Source of the DNA: Amesomyces nigricolor
Lineage: Eukaryota; Ascomycota; Sordariomycetes; Sordariales; Chaetomiaceae
DNA: 64,000 bases
Direction: 5' to 3'
Assembly: GCA_004802645.1 (NCBI GenBank)
Contig: SRKS01000004.1
Location: 930,001 to 994,000 of the forward strand
Part shown: in pieces, positions 43,510 to 57,011 of the stretch
Position numbering within the stretch: position 1 is the first letter of the stretch
Layout: the number at the start of each line of letters is the position of its first letter
Program-made: the position numbers and the translations under genes
The notes under the pieces: generated by a model
Told to the model about the DNA's origin: nothing
Seen by the model: only the letters and a program-made list of their open reading frames with translations
The model's database searches: none

Positions 43510-46500
43510 ATGGCGCCTCGCCGGAGCGCGCCCGCTGAGGTGGAGGAGCAGGAACCAGAGGAGGGAACTACTCAGCTGCAGTTCAACGAACCGCTGACAT
43601 GGCGCCCCGGGAAGCCAATTCCCATCGACACCCTCCTAAAGAGGCTCGATCGCCTGACTAAGGAGCTGGCCGAGATGGACCAAGAAACCATCGACCCGGG
43701 CTCGCTCACCAAGGTCGCCAAGGAGGTCGCATCCAACCAGCTCCTGAATCACAAGGACAAGGGCGTGAGGGCATATACGGCCTGCTGCGTGGTAGATATC
43801 CTCAGGCTGTGCGCCCCAGATGCGCCATTTACCCCGTCTCAGTTGAAGGTTTGGATGGAAGGCTGCCACGACGCGCAAACCACATGCTGACAGTGTCCTA
43901 GGACGTCTTCAACCTGACCGTCACATCCATCATCCCCTCCCTCTTTGACCCCTCGAACCCGTACAACAACCAGCACAAGTACGTTCTGCGCTCTCTTGCC
44001 GAGATTAAGAGTATCGTTCTGCTGCTCGACGTCGACGGAAGCGAAAACCTCCTTCTCCACCTCTTCTCCACCATTTTCGACGGCGTGTCCGGTTCCAAGT
44101 CGGCCTCGGGAGAGCAGGTCGCCAAGGATGTCGAGTACAGTATGCAAGAGCTTCTGGCCGTGCTTGTCGAGGACGCTACGAGCCTTCCAGCCAAGGTTGT
44201 GGACGTGATGATGGCTCAGTTCCTCCGCGCCGCTGCCCCTGGGACCGGCAGGGAGAGGCACAACCACGTGCCCATCGACGACACCCAAGCCACTCTCCTG
44301 GCCAAGGAAGAGCCGGAAGCTTACCAGATTGTGAAGCACTTGTGCCAGGTGTTCCCCGACAAGATGGCCCGCTTCGTTAGCCAATACTTCAGCGATGTTA
44401 TTGTGGATGCGACGAGCTTTGCCGGAAGGTCTGGTCATCACGGGGATGATGGGGACGACGAGGATGGGCCGTCTGGCCCGTCCGAGTCAGATTTGCGGGA
44501 GCTGAGGAAAGCGCACACGCTCATCCGCGAGATCTGGAAGGCCGCACCCCAGATCCTGCAGAACGTTGTGCCGCAGGTCGACGCTGAGCTGTCTGCCGAC
44601 AACGTGCACTTGCGCCAGCTTGCGACCGAGACCCTCGGCGACATGATCTCGGGTATCGGGGCGGCCGGCCCACCACCACCCCTTACGCTCGATCCCGCCG
44701 CCTATCCGCCCCTGAAATTGGACGACGACGACAAGACCGTGGCACCAGCGGCGAACATCCTGACAACGCCGCTTTCCGCCATCTCTTTCTCCCAAACGCA
44801 CAACACAACATTCCACAACTTTTTGAGCAGGAAGAACGACAAGTCCTCAGCCATCCGGGCTGCCTGGACGAGCGCTGTCGGTTACATCCTTTCAACCTCG
44901 GCTGGTGGCATAGGCCTTGGGCGCGAGGATGAGATGGCGCTTATTCAGGGCATCGGCGAGAAGCTCTCGGACAGCGACGAGCGGGTCAGACTGGCCGCTG
45001 TCAAGGCCATCGAGTCCTTCAGCTTCCAGGACGTTATTCAGAAGCTCGGTCCCAACGGAGGTGTCAGCAAGGAGGGTTCTGTTCTGTCGACCTTGGCCGA
45101 TCGCTGCCGTGACAGGAGGCCAGCAGTTCGCGTTGCCGCCATGTCCTTGTTGGGGAAGCTCTGGGGCGTTGCGACCGGTGAGCTGATTGCCGGCAACGAA
45201 GCAGTCATAGCTGCGCTTGGGCAGGTGCCCAGCCGCATTTACAACTCCTTCTATGCGAATGACCTCGAGCTCAACGTTCTGTTGGACCGTGTCATCTATG
45301 AGTGTCTGGTGCCCCTGTCGTACCCGCCACCAAAGAAGGGCTCCAAGACGGCGGCTTCCAACGGGAATTCTCAGTCCCAAACTGCCGCAGCAGACACGTT
45401 TGATCCGGATGCGCTTCGGGCAGAAAGGATACTCCTGCTCCTCCGCTCTCTCGACACATCAGGCAAGAAGGCCTTCTTCGCCATGCAAGCACGGCAGCCG
45501 CAGTTCGCCCATGTTCTCGAGACATACATCAAGCAATGCGACCAATTCAACGGCGGCGTCATGGACGAGAATCGCGAGAAGAAGACGGCCAACCTCAACA
45601 AGACGACTCAGTACATCTCCCAATTCCTGCCCGACGAGGTGAAGACGAAGCAGGAGCTCTACCGCTTTGCCAAGGCGAATGATCGCAGGAATTACAACCT
45701 GATCAAATATGTCATTGGCCAAGAGCACGACTTCAAGACGGTCCACAAGGCGCTGAAAGAGTTGATGAAGCGCATCCAAACCGGAAAAGACCCTGTTGTC
45801 CGTGACACGCTGCTGCCTCTTCTTTACCGGTCTGGCTGCCTGTTGTTTAACCGCAGTCACTTGTCCACTATCATGGAATACTCGAGGTCGGACGAAAACG
45901 GTCTTGGAGCGGCAGCCCATGAGATCCTGAATGAGATCTCTCAGCGGAACCCGGACCTGTTCAAGACGCACATCGGGCAGTTGTGCAAGGACCTCGTTGA
46001 CCAGTCCCCCACCGCGACGCGGGAGAATGACCCAGTGGTTGTCGAGACTTTGAAGGCTTGCTCGACCTACGCCCAGAAGTATCCTAAGGACGTCCCGGCA
46101 GACAAGGAGTTTATGCGGACCATGGTTAACTATGCGCTTTACGGCCAGCCGGCTCGGGCCGCCAAGTACGCGGTCAACATCTTGCTTGCCAAGAAGGACG
46201 ACAGGAGCATGGTCAGCGCGACTGACCTCCTGCAGAGGATTCTGAAGGACTGGACGTATGGATCGAAGCACTTTCTAAACAAGCTGGCGGCCGTCAGCCA
46301 ACTGGAGCTGCTCGCGCCCAAGGTCACCGAGGAGGATGAGGACAAGATTCTCAACATGGCCGTCCAGCAGGTCCTTCTCGAGGTTCGCAAGGAGGCCACC
46401 GACAAAGATCCTGATTGGGTTGACGACGCAGAGCTGGACGAGGAATGCCAGGCCAAGTGCCTGGCCCTCAAGACGCTGGCGAACCGGCTGCGGAGCATGG

Positions 46501-48428
46501 AGGATGTGGACGAGGCAAAGGAGAAGGCCAAGCCGGTTTGGAAGCTCTTCATGAAGCTGATCAAGTCCAAGGGCGAGATCTGCAAGAACAAAGAGACACC
46601 CAAGCATCACCGGTCGCGGCTCAGACTTCTCGCCGCACAGCTCCTCCTCAAGCTCTGCCGGCACAAGCATTTTGACGACCTCCTCTCGGCCGACGACTTT
46701 AACGCGCTCGCGCTCACCACCCAGGACGCTGTGCAGGAGGTCCGCCACGGCTTCGTCAAGAGCCTGCAAAAGTACCTCGCCGACGGCAAGCTGCGCTCGC
46801 GCTTCTACACCATCGTCTTCCTCATGGCCTTTGAGCCCAGCGCCGACTTCAAACAGCGCACCGAGACATGGATCCGCTCGCGCGCCCGTCACTTCCACGA
46901 CCACAAGCAGCCCGTCCTCGAGGCCGTCATGCCCCGCCTCATCTCGCTGCTGGCCCACCACCCGGACTACAGCGCCGAGCTCGACGAGCTGGTCGACCAC
47001 GCCCGGTACATGCTGTTCTACATCAGCCTAGTCGCGACCGAGTCCAACCTGGGCCTGATTTACAAGTACGCGGAGCGGGTGAAGCAGACGCAGGACGCGC
47101 TGGCGCCTGGGAGTGAGAATCACCAGGTGCTGAGCGACCTGGCGCAGACGGTGGTCCGCAAGTGGCAGGAGAAGAAGAACTGGGTGTTCATCGCGTACCC
47201 AGGCAAGGTCGGCCTGCCGATGGGGCTGTACACGGCGCTCAAGTCGCATGATGAGGCGCAGGCGATTGCGGAGAAGCAGCTTGTGCCGGATGGGATCGAT
47301 GAGAAGCTGGATGAGCTGTTGAGGGCGATGGATCGGAAGAAGGTGAGCCTCCCCCTCCTTTTCTCCCCCACCCACATCATTCAACATGTAAACAAAGCTA
47401 ACACCCGCTCCCAGAAACGCAAATCCCTCGCCACCTTCTCCGACGACCACCACCCCTCCCATACCTCCCACACCGCCAAAAAGCCCCGCGTCCACGCCAA
47501 ACCCAAATCCTCCACCACCTCCTCCTCCAAACCATCCGCCCCCCGAAAATCCACCACCGCCACCACCGCCACTACCACAACCCCCAAACCGAAGAAAACC
47601 TCCTCCTCCGCCAAGCCCAAAAAGCGAGCCGGGCGGGGTGCAGATAACGATGAAGAAGATGAGGAAGGGAGGGGTGGTAGAGGTGCGATTCCGGACTCTG
47701 AGAAGCGGCGCAGTGGACGGTCGAGGAAGAGTGTCAATGCGTCGTATATGGAGCGGGATTCGGAGGATGATGATGAGGAGATGTTGGATGGGGTTGCGAA
47801 GTGGGAGTATGAGGGGGTGAGTGAGGAAGGGAGCGAGGGAGAGGGGGAGGGGGAGGGGGAGGGGGAGGGAAGTGGGGAGGAGGAGGTTGAGGAGGTGGTT
47901 GAGGTGCATGCTGAATCTGAGGCTTCTGAGAAGGAAGAGGAGGAGGAGCCGAGTGAGGAAGAGGAGAGGGTGGAGAAAAAGAAGCCCGCTGCTGCCTCCC
48001 GGGCAAAAGCAGGGAAGAAAGCCACCACCGTCAAGTCCAATGCAGCAAAGGTCAAGGGCAGGACGGCCAAGTCAGCGGCCATCGCGCGCGACGAGACAGA
48101 CAGCGAGCTCTCGGAGCCTGAGCCTGAGGAGGGTGATGGCGATGTGGAGATGAAGGATGCTGAGGAGAAGGAGACTGTCAACGGCCATGCTGAGGAGGAG
48201 GTTGAGAATGGTGATGAAGCGGGAGAGGATAGCCAGGAAGAGGAGGAGGATGAGGCTTCTCCTCCGCCGCCACCGGCGAGGGGTGCTCGTAAGGCTAAGG
48301 CTGTTGCGCCTGCGAAACCTGCTGCTGCTGTTTCCAAGGGGAAGGGGGCGGCGAAGAGGAAGAAGGTTGCTGAGAAGGCTTCTGAGCCGGTGAAGGGTGG
48401 TGGGAGAGTGACCAGGGCGAGGAAGTAG
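43510..48428 (+). CDS. pds5: Pds5/BimD sister-chromatid cohesion protein
   Basis: Three exons, 43510-43848, 43902-47342 and 47415-48428, giving 1597 residues. Intron 1 (53 nt) has an unusual GTTTGG donor, branch TGCTGAC and acceptor CCTAG. Intron 2 (72 nt) has GTGAGC, branch GCTAACA and CCCAG, and is in frame without a stop. Pds5 binds cohesin on chromosomes and regulates its loading, release and maintenance; BimD of Aspergillus and Spo76 of Sordaria are its relatives. The sequence shows a conserved start (LLNHKDKGVRAYTACCVVDILRLCAPDAP), then about 1100 residues of helical HEAT-type repeats with VRLAAVKAIESF-like units. A C-terminal tail follows with Pro/Thr/Ser-rich, basic, then Glu-rich repeats and a final basic RVTRARK. 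Confidence 0.95.
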
Positions 48429-49019
48429 GGGGGTTGTTAATGAGGAAGGGTTTTGGTGCATGATGAAATGAGAGGGTTGTCTGTTGCGGTTGTTGGGTGG
48501 AGGTTGGTGTTGATTGAGGGTATATACGGGCCTTTTGTTTGCCTGTGTCTCGGCAGGTCGCTCTCAGATGGGATATGATGTTGCTTGTTTTTATTTCTGC
48601 TTCGATTCTTGAGATGTGGGTTGCGGTATGTGGTATGTGGTTAATAGCAAGGGCTTCATACCATCCTGGCTTGTTGAAGTCTGGCTTCTTTGAATGAGGG
48701 AGATTGGATGTGTTGCTCAGTGTGCTGCTGCTTGCTACTCATGAGGTTGCTAGCCTGTATAGCTTGAATGTATTCATTCCGTATTACTTGATATTCCTTT
48801 GGGATATGGATGGGTCCAAAGCCCGCTACACAACCAGTGACGGGGTTCTCCAACTTGCCGCGAGGCGAGGGAGCACATGTTGGCACTGCAGTGATGGTAG
48901 TTATCAAAAACTCATTACTTCGGCCTAATCTTCATTAACTACAAAATTATCTCATTACCAGCCATCCCTTCTCCCTTCCCACTTTCAACACCCCCTTCCC
49001 CTGACCCCAATCACACCCC
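48429..49019. other. Convergent intergenic region
   Basis: It lies between the 3' ends of pds5 and the GH16 gene. It is T/G-rich on the plus strand in its left half, compatible with 3' untranslated sequence. No gene is seen. Confidence 0.5.
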
Positions 49020-50539
49020 TCAAAGCAACGCCACCACCCACCCAGCAACCACCATCAAACCCCCCACGGTCGTCACCCATCTCCCCCTCCCCCCTCCATT
49101 CTCCTCCCCCTCCCCCTCCCCATCCACCACCTCCCCCACAAACCCCGTCTGATTCACCGTCATATTCCCCCTATCCCCAAAAAACCACCCCGCCGCCTCG
49201 CCCCCCTCCCCCTCGCCCTCTCCCACATCCGGAATCCTACACACCGCCCCCTCCCTCTCCACATCCCCCTCCCCACACCGCCCCCTCCAATCCCCCTGCC
49301 TCTCCTCCCTCGACGAGTTGAAATACGCCTTCACATACCTCACCACCAACCCACTCTCCTCCCGCGGGGGCCCGCCAGACCAGTACTTATTCCCGTTGCT
49401 CCAGTGCTGGAGGATCAGATGGCCTGGGGAGGAGGGCACGGCTTCGGGGGAGGACATGGTGGTGAGGAGAGCGCCGTCGGCGTAGAAGAGGATGAGAGAG
49501 GGGAGGTAGTCGATACGGTATTCGTGGAAGGAATCAGTGGGGTTGAAGGGGAGGAGAAGGGTGGTGAAGGTGGGCGTGCGGGAGGCGTCGTGGCCGTGGA
49601 GGAGGGATTGGCGCGATTGGAGGACGAGGTTGATGGGGTAGTGCGAGGTGGGGGGGTGGAAGTCTTTGGTGAGGAATTCGAGGTCGATTTCTTGGGTGTC
49701 GTTGAAGTACTGGGGAGGTGTTAGTGGCGCCTCTCTTTTGTTTTCTGTAATGGGATAGGTGAGAGAAGGGGATGATGGGGTTGATGGGGGCTACACACCC
49801 AGAAGAAGGCCGCGCATGTGCCTGGCGTAGAGGAGACTTTCATCGACGCGCGAAACGTGCCATAAAAGATATCCAGCCTCCGACTCGCAAGCTCAGCAAC
49901 CGGCACCATCCCATCCACAATCTCACTCCTCACCAGCAACTTCAACCCCTCACTCGTAAACCTCTTCCTACCACTTCCCTCCTCCCTACTCCCAGGATTC
50001 TGATACTCCACATTATCCACCGCAAACATCTCCCCATACTCCCCCCTCGCCCGCGTTTTCGTCAGGTTAAACTCCTGTCTTGCCCAGTCCCTGTCCAGGG
50101 ACCAGTCGAGGGTGTTTGGACGGGTGAAGTCCGTCTCGAGGAGGTCCGTGAAGAGGGCGTCATCTTGCGGGTCGCTGGCGTTGCCGATGGAGGAGAGGTA
50201 GCCGCATTCACAGTCGGCGAGGGCCGTGGGGAAGGTGAGGAGGGGTGCCCAGCAGCTGAGGAGGATGGTGATACTGAGTGTTTGGAGCAGGAGAGAACGC
50301 CATGTGGTGACGGTGGTGGGCTTGCCGAGAGGCAGGCGTGCCAGTGAAGACACTGTGGTCATGATCGCCGTTATCATGGACAGTCCATGGCCCATGGCTC
50401 TCCTCGACTCTGGTGGGCTTATGCTTCCAGCTGGAAGCGGAAGTTCGTCAGGAATGTGTTGGCTGGTCAAGATCATAATCCCGCCACCATGTGTCGTGGG
50501 GGATCGGCCACCCCTCGCTTCGAGAACACTGCGTGACAC
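49020..50539 (-). CDS. GH16-family cell-wall glycosidase or transglycosylase, membrane-attached
   Basis: Two exons, 50539-49799 and 49709-49020, with an 89-nt intron (GTGTGT, branch CACTAACA, acceptor CCCCAG), giving up to 476 residues. The intron lies six codons before the catalytic motif. GH16 enzymes act on beta-glucans or transfer glucan and chitin chains in the wall. The signature EIDLEF is present at 254-259, with E254 as nucleophile, D256 as helper and E258 as acid/base. Supporting blocks are RRLDIFYGTFRASMKVSSTPGTCAAFFW and LILQHWSNGNKYWSGGPP. The hydrophobic segment at about 80-107 followed by DCECGYL suggests a signal or anchor. The true start may be M49 (50395) or M55 because residues 1-48 look non-coding. 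The C-terminus (VTTVGGLMVVAGWVVALL) resembles a GPI signal. Confidence 0.85.
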
Positions 50540-52202
50540 AGGGGCTGCGGCCGACTACACGGTACTGTACGCCAGGTAAGGGATCTCGTAACACGCGCTC
50601 GGGCAAAAACCTCACCTCGAGGTGTTGCTGTCAGGGGCGGTGGCAAACAAGAAGAGAGCTGGCAGGTCGGCCCGAGACACAAGGCAAACATTGCCAACGT
50701 ACAGACAGACGTAACAAGAAAAAGAAGAGGGTGATGTTGCAAGGCAAGGTAACCACTCTGAAATCCATCCAGCCAGGGGACAGCTACTGCACTTCCTGTG
50801 TCATCTCCGGAAGACCAACACAGCCATGACAGAGCAAGCAAAGAGCACCTCCGTACCCCGTACTCCGTACAACTCCCCAGCCCAACCCCAGTTAGCTATT
50901 CCCAAGCAACAGCCCGGTCCATCCGAGTCCTGCATTTAATCCATATGCACAGCCCTCCTTCGGCCAGGCAGGTATCCGTGTGTCTGGTCCATGAAACCAC
51001 CGAAGGCTGACAGATGAAAAAGGGGGCAACTGCAGGAACAGAAAAGGTGCATCTGCAGGAACCCGTCATTAGTTGGGGAACAGGCCTGGCGGGTGGTTAG
51101 ACAGGAAAACGAGACATTATGATTTAGCTCGGGGCTCGGAGGGATTTGCTGACATATTGTGAGACTGTTATTATTTGGGTCCAGGGTTGAGAGAGGAAGG
51201 GTGCTTCGGGGGTGGTGATGCAACAAGCAGACATATCGATGAATCACAGACACCAAAGAGGTCAACTTAAAAGTAGTGGAGATGCATTTACCACTGGCTA
51301 GCCGCCAACTAAATATCTACCATAAGCAAGCCCAATTACGAATAACAAAGCTCAATAATAACCCACGACAAAAGCTGATATGAGAGAGAGGAAACAATTA
51401 TCAATCTTGTGTTGAAGAAGCTCTGCGCGGCTATCTCTCTTGCCATAAAAAAACAAAGCCCCCAAACAAAAACAATGCCCAAGGAAAAAGCGCGCCCAAC
51501 AACAGTCCCAAACCGCCTGCCTGCCTGCCCAACCACCCACCCACCCATCCGTTCCTCTCACAATACCTCCCATTCCCTAGATCCCACCCTTATCTAGTAC
51601 AGGAAGTAGAAACAGATGGGACAAAACCAGATCGAAAGCAAAAGCAACGCAAAAAATATGCTAGGAAAGAAAACGAGCAACAAACAGTATATCGAACAAG
51701 GTATCCGAGACGAAGCGAAGAAGCCGGAAAAGAAAAACAAGATAGGAAAAGCTGTCGAAACAGGAGAAGAAACATTAATAGACAATAGTCAGTGTTAAAT
51801 GAAACACAGAGAAGAGAAAAGCCCTCCACATGGACCAGCCAGCAGCGTGCAGATATTAGGTTTGCGGGAGCGCCGGTCCTCCCACTGGACCGCTGTGAAT
51901 GCGAAACCGAACCAACCTGAACCTGCCCCCATTGCCGAGCCGAGCCCACGAAAATAAAAGGAAAGAAAATGCAAGAGGCGACCAAGAGGAACGACAAATC
52001 CCCACGGAAAATGAGACCCCCAACACCTCCCCGGCGCCTGAACCTGAGCCAGCGAAAGACGACTCTCCGCAAGGAAAGCAAGGAAAACGACGTAGGAAAA
52101 AAAGGTCAGGAAATGAAAAGCGACGCAGAGAGGTATATGCCCCAGGAAACCCCGTCCATACTCAACAGACAACCCACAAAAGAAATCGTCGACATCATCA
52201 AA
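50540..52202. other. Intergenic, GH16 promoter side to C2H2 gene 3' end
   Basis: The left part contains the GH16 promoter. The right part (about 51400-52200) is A-rich on the plus strand, compatible with a U-rich 3' untranslated region of the minus-strand C2H2 gene. A short CCTG/CCAC microsatellite lies near 51514-51551. No gene is recognised. Confidence 0.45.
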
Positions 52203-54726
52203 CTAGTACACGCTGTCCTCGTCCGCACCCTGGGAGGTCATGGACGGCGTCGAGACGCTCGAGGAGGCAGTAATATCGTCCACGAAGCCGACAAGGGCCT
52301 GTGAGTGGAGGCGGAACGATTCGCCCATAAGACGGGTGATACTGCAGAAGGCGTTAGTAAAGTGTTCAAAGCAAAAAGAGCAGAGAAAGCGACTTACCCC
52401 CAAACAACCACCTCGTCAAGCATGGAGCCCCAGAGGCGGGCCACGACCGAGCTGAGGTGCGTGGTATACGACTCGTCAAGATCCTTGTCAAACAGCTGGC
52501 GGACACGGTTGTACATGATCAGCTCCTCCTCCGTAGCGGGCTCCTCGTCATGTTCCAGACGGTAGAGCCACAGGCTGAGGATGATCATGAGGTCCATGCC
52601 GCACAGCGGGTGCTCAATGCTCCAGTTGGTCGGCGAGGTGCGGGCGACCCAGCGGACGCCCTGCATCACGGCCGTCTCGATGCAGTTGTAGCACTCCTGA
52701 ATGACCTTGATCATCTCGGTCGAGCGCTTGACGCGGTCCCTCGCGTTCGACATGGCCGCGGCCACCTCGTAGGAGTCGTGGTACCGAAGCGCTTCCTGGA
52801 CGGTCTTCAGGTCCACCTCCAGCCGGGCGCGCGCGTTGCGGAACAGAGCCTTGGCGTTGAAGATGAGCGGGTGGCCCTTGTGAGGCGCGCTCAGTGGCAC
52901 CGAGAAAACTTCGGGCTCGCAGAGCTCCAGGGACTTCTCCCAGGTCTCGAGAGCGAGCCGCAGCTTGTACTCGGTGACCACATCTTGCAGAGCCTCGGGG
53001 CTGCGCTTGTGGTACCAAACCTCAAGGAAGAGGGCGTTGATCATGACACGCGTCGCAAAGGCGCTGTACTTGAGCGTCTCCCCCTGGAAGAGCTGATCAT
53101 GGGCCTCCATGAACGTCTCGCTCGGCGATGCCTTGAAGTGCTCGTACCAGGCCTCATCTGTAGTGACCTTGAGGTTCCACAGCCCCTCGGTGGACGGGAG
53201 CTGGAGATCCTCGAACTCGTTGAAGCTGATGGCCGGGGTGTGGTTGTAGGTGAGCGTCAGCAGACCAAAGAAGATGTAGACGGCGTAGTATGTGCGCCGG
53301 CAGCCTTCGTCCTCGACCCACTCTGCACGGGTCGGCGTGCGGCCCTCGCGAGCCTCCTGACGGAGCTTCAGCTCGTACCGATTCCCAGCCACCATGTTGG
53401 CAAGCAGACTCTTGATCGAGCACGCCCATTCCAGGCCCTTCGGGTCGCCGCTCCAGCTGGCAAAGATCATGTTGAGAAGCGAGCTCTGCATGGTCCAGAG
53501 CGGGCACTTGCGGGAGCTAAAGTTCTCCTTGTTCTGAAGGAACTGGTTGACCAGCACCTTGGACCCGATGTGGAGCATGTAGGCATATTCCTGGTCGAAC
53601 GCATACAGAGCGCCAATGGAAAGGACAGCCAAGAGGAGCGGGGGCGACGCGCGGGTCGGGTCAAAGGAGGTAGGGTGGAGGAAGGGCAGATGATGGTGGA
53701 ACAGGCCGAAGTAGGTCGCAAGGAAGCGATTCAACGAGGGCAGGTTGGGGACGCGGAAGCCCTCAGGAATGGCATGTTCGCTATCTGTGTTGCGGATGTT
53801 GTCGAGAATCATGTTCCGCTCTTCCTCGTTGCTGACCTGCGGGGCCTTGAAGCCAGCGGGGGGCTGCGACCCGTCGGCTGGGGTGTGGCTGCGCTGACGC
53901 ATGAACGGCGACCCCGGCGTGGGAGTGGCTGCGCCGGAAGGGGGAAGCGAGTTGATCAGGGCCTGCATGCCGGGTGGCATGGGGTTGTGGGCGGCGCGGG
54001 GAGCCTGGTTCTGCGGTTCAAACGACGTCGAGGCAGCCGAGCTGATCGACTGCGCCTTGGCGTCGTTGTATCCCTCCCACTGCGGGAGACCGATGGCGCC
54101 GTTGGGATAGGTGACCGAGGGCTCCATCATGGACGAGCCGTTCTGGGAGAACGACATGGACGAACCGGCATCGAAGTGGCTGCCATTAGCACGAGCCGCT
54201 GCGGTGGCTTTGTGATGGAGGTCAGCAACAAGCATGGCGGCGGTCTCCACATCGAAAACACCGTCGCTGCTGGCTTCGATCTGCTCAAGAGCAGAAGTGT
54301 CAATGGCGGCGAGAGGCGACTTGGAAGGACCGCTGGCGGGCCTGGTGGCCTTGGGGCCGCCGCGACGCTTGCCGTCGCTGTGGAGGGGGACGCCGCCATC
54401 CTTGGCATGGACGGTCCGGTCATGACGGAGGAGGAGATCGCGACGCACGAAAGTGCTCCTACACTTCATGCACTTAAACGGTCGTTCCTTGGTATCTACA
54501 TTGGATTGTTAGCGTGCGACGAGGGATGATAAGAAAGGACCGAAGTGAGAGGTCAGGAAGATGATAACGTACGGGATCGCTCATGTCTGCTTCTGTGCTC
54601 GCTTCTGCTGAAGGCCCGATTGCAGAACTGACACTTGTACTTTCTCTCTGGCGCGAGGGATGTCTTGCGCGCCGCGGGTGCTGATGCGGCCGGGGACGGC
54701 ATGACGGCCACGCTTGCGCCGGGCAT
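52203..54726 (-). CDS. Two-finger C2H2 transcription factor with fungal regulator domain
   Basis: Three exons, 54726-54573, 54495-52398 and 52341-52203, with introns of 77 nt (GTACGT, branch GCTAACA, TGTAG) and 56 nt (GTAAGT, branch ACTAACG, CTGCAG), giving 796 residues. Two adjacent classical fingers lie at the N-terminus: C32-C35-H48-H52 and C60-C63-H76-H81, joined by TKERPFK, so the protein should bind DNA. Intron 1 interrupts the codon of His52. From about 270 the fungal-specific transcription factor domain follows (LNRFLATYFGLFHHHLPFLHPTSF.., EGCRRTYYAVYIFFG). The arrangement is that of the Klf1/Adr1/Rsf2 group of carbon-source and stress regulators, which I infer from layout only. The upstream region is unusually long. 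Confidence 0.88.
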
Positions 54727-57011
54727 CTTGATGAATGGATGTTGTTGTCGCGGGTGGGCAACTCGAGCGGGGGGAACTCGGCCGGGTTGCGGTGCGGATT
54801 GGCGACAACGACAGCGGCACTCGGGCGGTGTGTTGGACCCTCCTCACACAGAACGATAGTTGAGATCGCCTGAAACTCCTTCTCTCCTCTCGCTCGCTCG
54901 GGCGGTCCCGTGGGATTTAAAGTGTGTCTTCGTGACTTTCGATCGTGTAGCTGCTCATTGGTGATATGATCATGGAAAACGATGTCGATGACGGGGTGGA
55001 ATAGGATTGGCCTGTGCCGAATCAGACGCTGACGCCGTCTTGCTGCGGAGAGCAAAGACTGGGTGGTGGTGATGGTTTACGCGGGGCGCAAAGTGGTTGT
55101 GGTCCAGATGCAAAGATGCAGGTGGAAGAGTGGAAAGCGGGAGGGGTTCGAGAACAGCGGGAAAGAAGGGGGGACGAGAGGGGAAAAATGGGCTGCGGAG
55201 GTTCGCGGAGGGGGAGGAGGGGACAGAGGGGACCAAGGGAAACTGCAAGGTGCCAGGTGGGGGTGCTGCCCCAGTTGCTCCAGCGGGTCTTCCAGCGAGC
55301 TGCGTGCGAAAGGTGGGACAATTTTGCTTTATCCCGAAGCAGTCTAGCGCCTCGCGTCCCCAGCAAAAGCCCGGGAAACGAGCAGCTGCGGACCCACCGA
55401 GTGGTTGGTGGTTGGGAGTCCACAAATTCGCGACCACACGTCGACTTCGATCCAAGGGCGGCCGTTTTGGTCTGCGGCAGCTCTCTCAACCGCCGCCGTC
55501 TATGAGAGCGGTGAGGGCGCGCTGGGGTGTTTTGCATTGAGGCCGCCGCTTTTTGTGTGTTGTCGCAGTCCCTGGTATTTTTTTGGCGGGGTATGGAATC
55601 TGTTGTCGAAAGTCCCGTTCAAGTCCTCGCACAGCCAGGTGGGGTGTGAGGGGGGTGTTCGCGGGGCAGAGCTCGCGTTTGGCAGAGCGGGACGGGAGTT
55701 AGCAGAGCAGGTATTTCTCTTAAGGGTCACATGCGATTTGGGGGCGTTGATCATCAGGCAAATCGCTGTCCCCTAACGCGTTGGAGGACGGAGCTCCCGG
55801 GTTCACGTTTGGGTGCGCGGAAATTGGCCACGTTCCCGTCTTTTCTGGTCTCTGGTGGACGCCGTGGTTGCTTCTTTGAGACCCCTCGAATTCCTGCCCC
55901 TCAACTTCAGAGTTTTCGCGACAGCCGCGCAAACAATCGCCCTCCTCGGGCCCCAACAAACACCCTCGATGCTGTCCTCGAGACACATCGAAGACCTGTT
56001 TGGTGACGGCAGTCATTGACCGCCACATGGTGTCTGGTTTTTGGCTTCGAGGAGCAGTGGAGCTCAGCTGCAAGAGCTGCCCTGCCATGGGACCGAGTGG
56101 GTCTTCCCGGTTGTTGCAGCGTTGCGTTGTCATCGCGGGGCAGCGCGAACGAAGGAGGAACATGAGCAGAATCCACAACAACAAGCTGCCGTCCAGCACG
56201 TTTCTTGTTTCTCAATCCCACCCAAAATAGCGGCCTTTTGACACTTCGGCCCATTATTAGCTGAGGACCACTGGTGGAGGTCCTATGTACTATATGCACG
56301 ACAATGCCGCCGCAAGTAAGGCTGCGGCCACGGACATTCGCAGCCAATCCTCGTGGTACAGATCGAAAATGCCACATCGACAGCTTCCACCTCACCAAGA
56401 AGCATCCCGTGACCACAAAGCAACTCCAACAAGACGGCACTTGCAATCCCAGCTGGCGCATTCATTCGGGCTTTGCGTGACTCCGTCACAACAACCAACC
56501 GTCGGCGGGGTCAAAATCCCCCAGTCATCAAAGCCCCTCCCCCTCCTCGCCAGCTTCCTTGTCATCAGACCATTGCGTCCTCCGGTCATCCAGATTCCTC
56601 GGTTCCATCTGCGCGGTGGCAGCTGCGCGCTCCGCGATCCACCGGTCAGGGCTTGGTGGCTTGGCACCTTCAACCAGGGAAGCCGTCCAGCCTCATCCAT
56701 GGCTGGTGGCGAGCCGTCCGTTGGTGGATTGCGCTTCGACTTTGATAAGCGAAGTGAAATCCAAGCTCCAACAATCTCCCCGGATCTGGCACGACCGACA
56801 AAGCCCGCCTCTTGTTCCATTGCTTGGATCACATCCCTTGGAAAGTTGGAAAGACTCAGAATTTTTCAGCCCCCTGAAATTGCGCGCACGGTGGCCGTCA
56901 GTCAGCCCTCCTCCCTTGCCCGCCTTCCATCGCACGCAACCCTGGAAATTGCGCTAGACAGGGGCGGAAGGTGAAGCCGGCTTCCTAGCCACATTGGCGG
57001 TTCTCGGCTTT

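Noticed and set aside
52457..54529. 690-codon open frame opposite the C2H2 factor
   Set aside because: It mirrors the real gene. The sense strand gives zinc fingers and a known domain; the antisense product has none.
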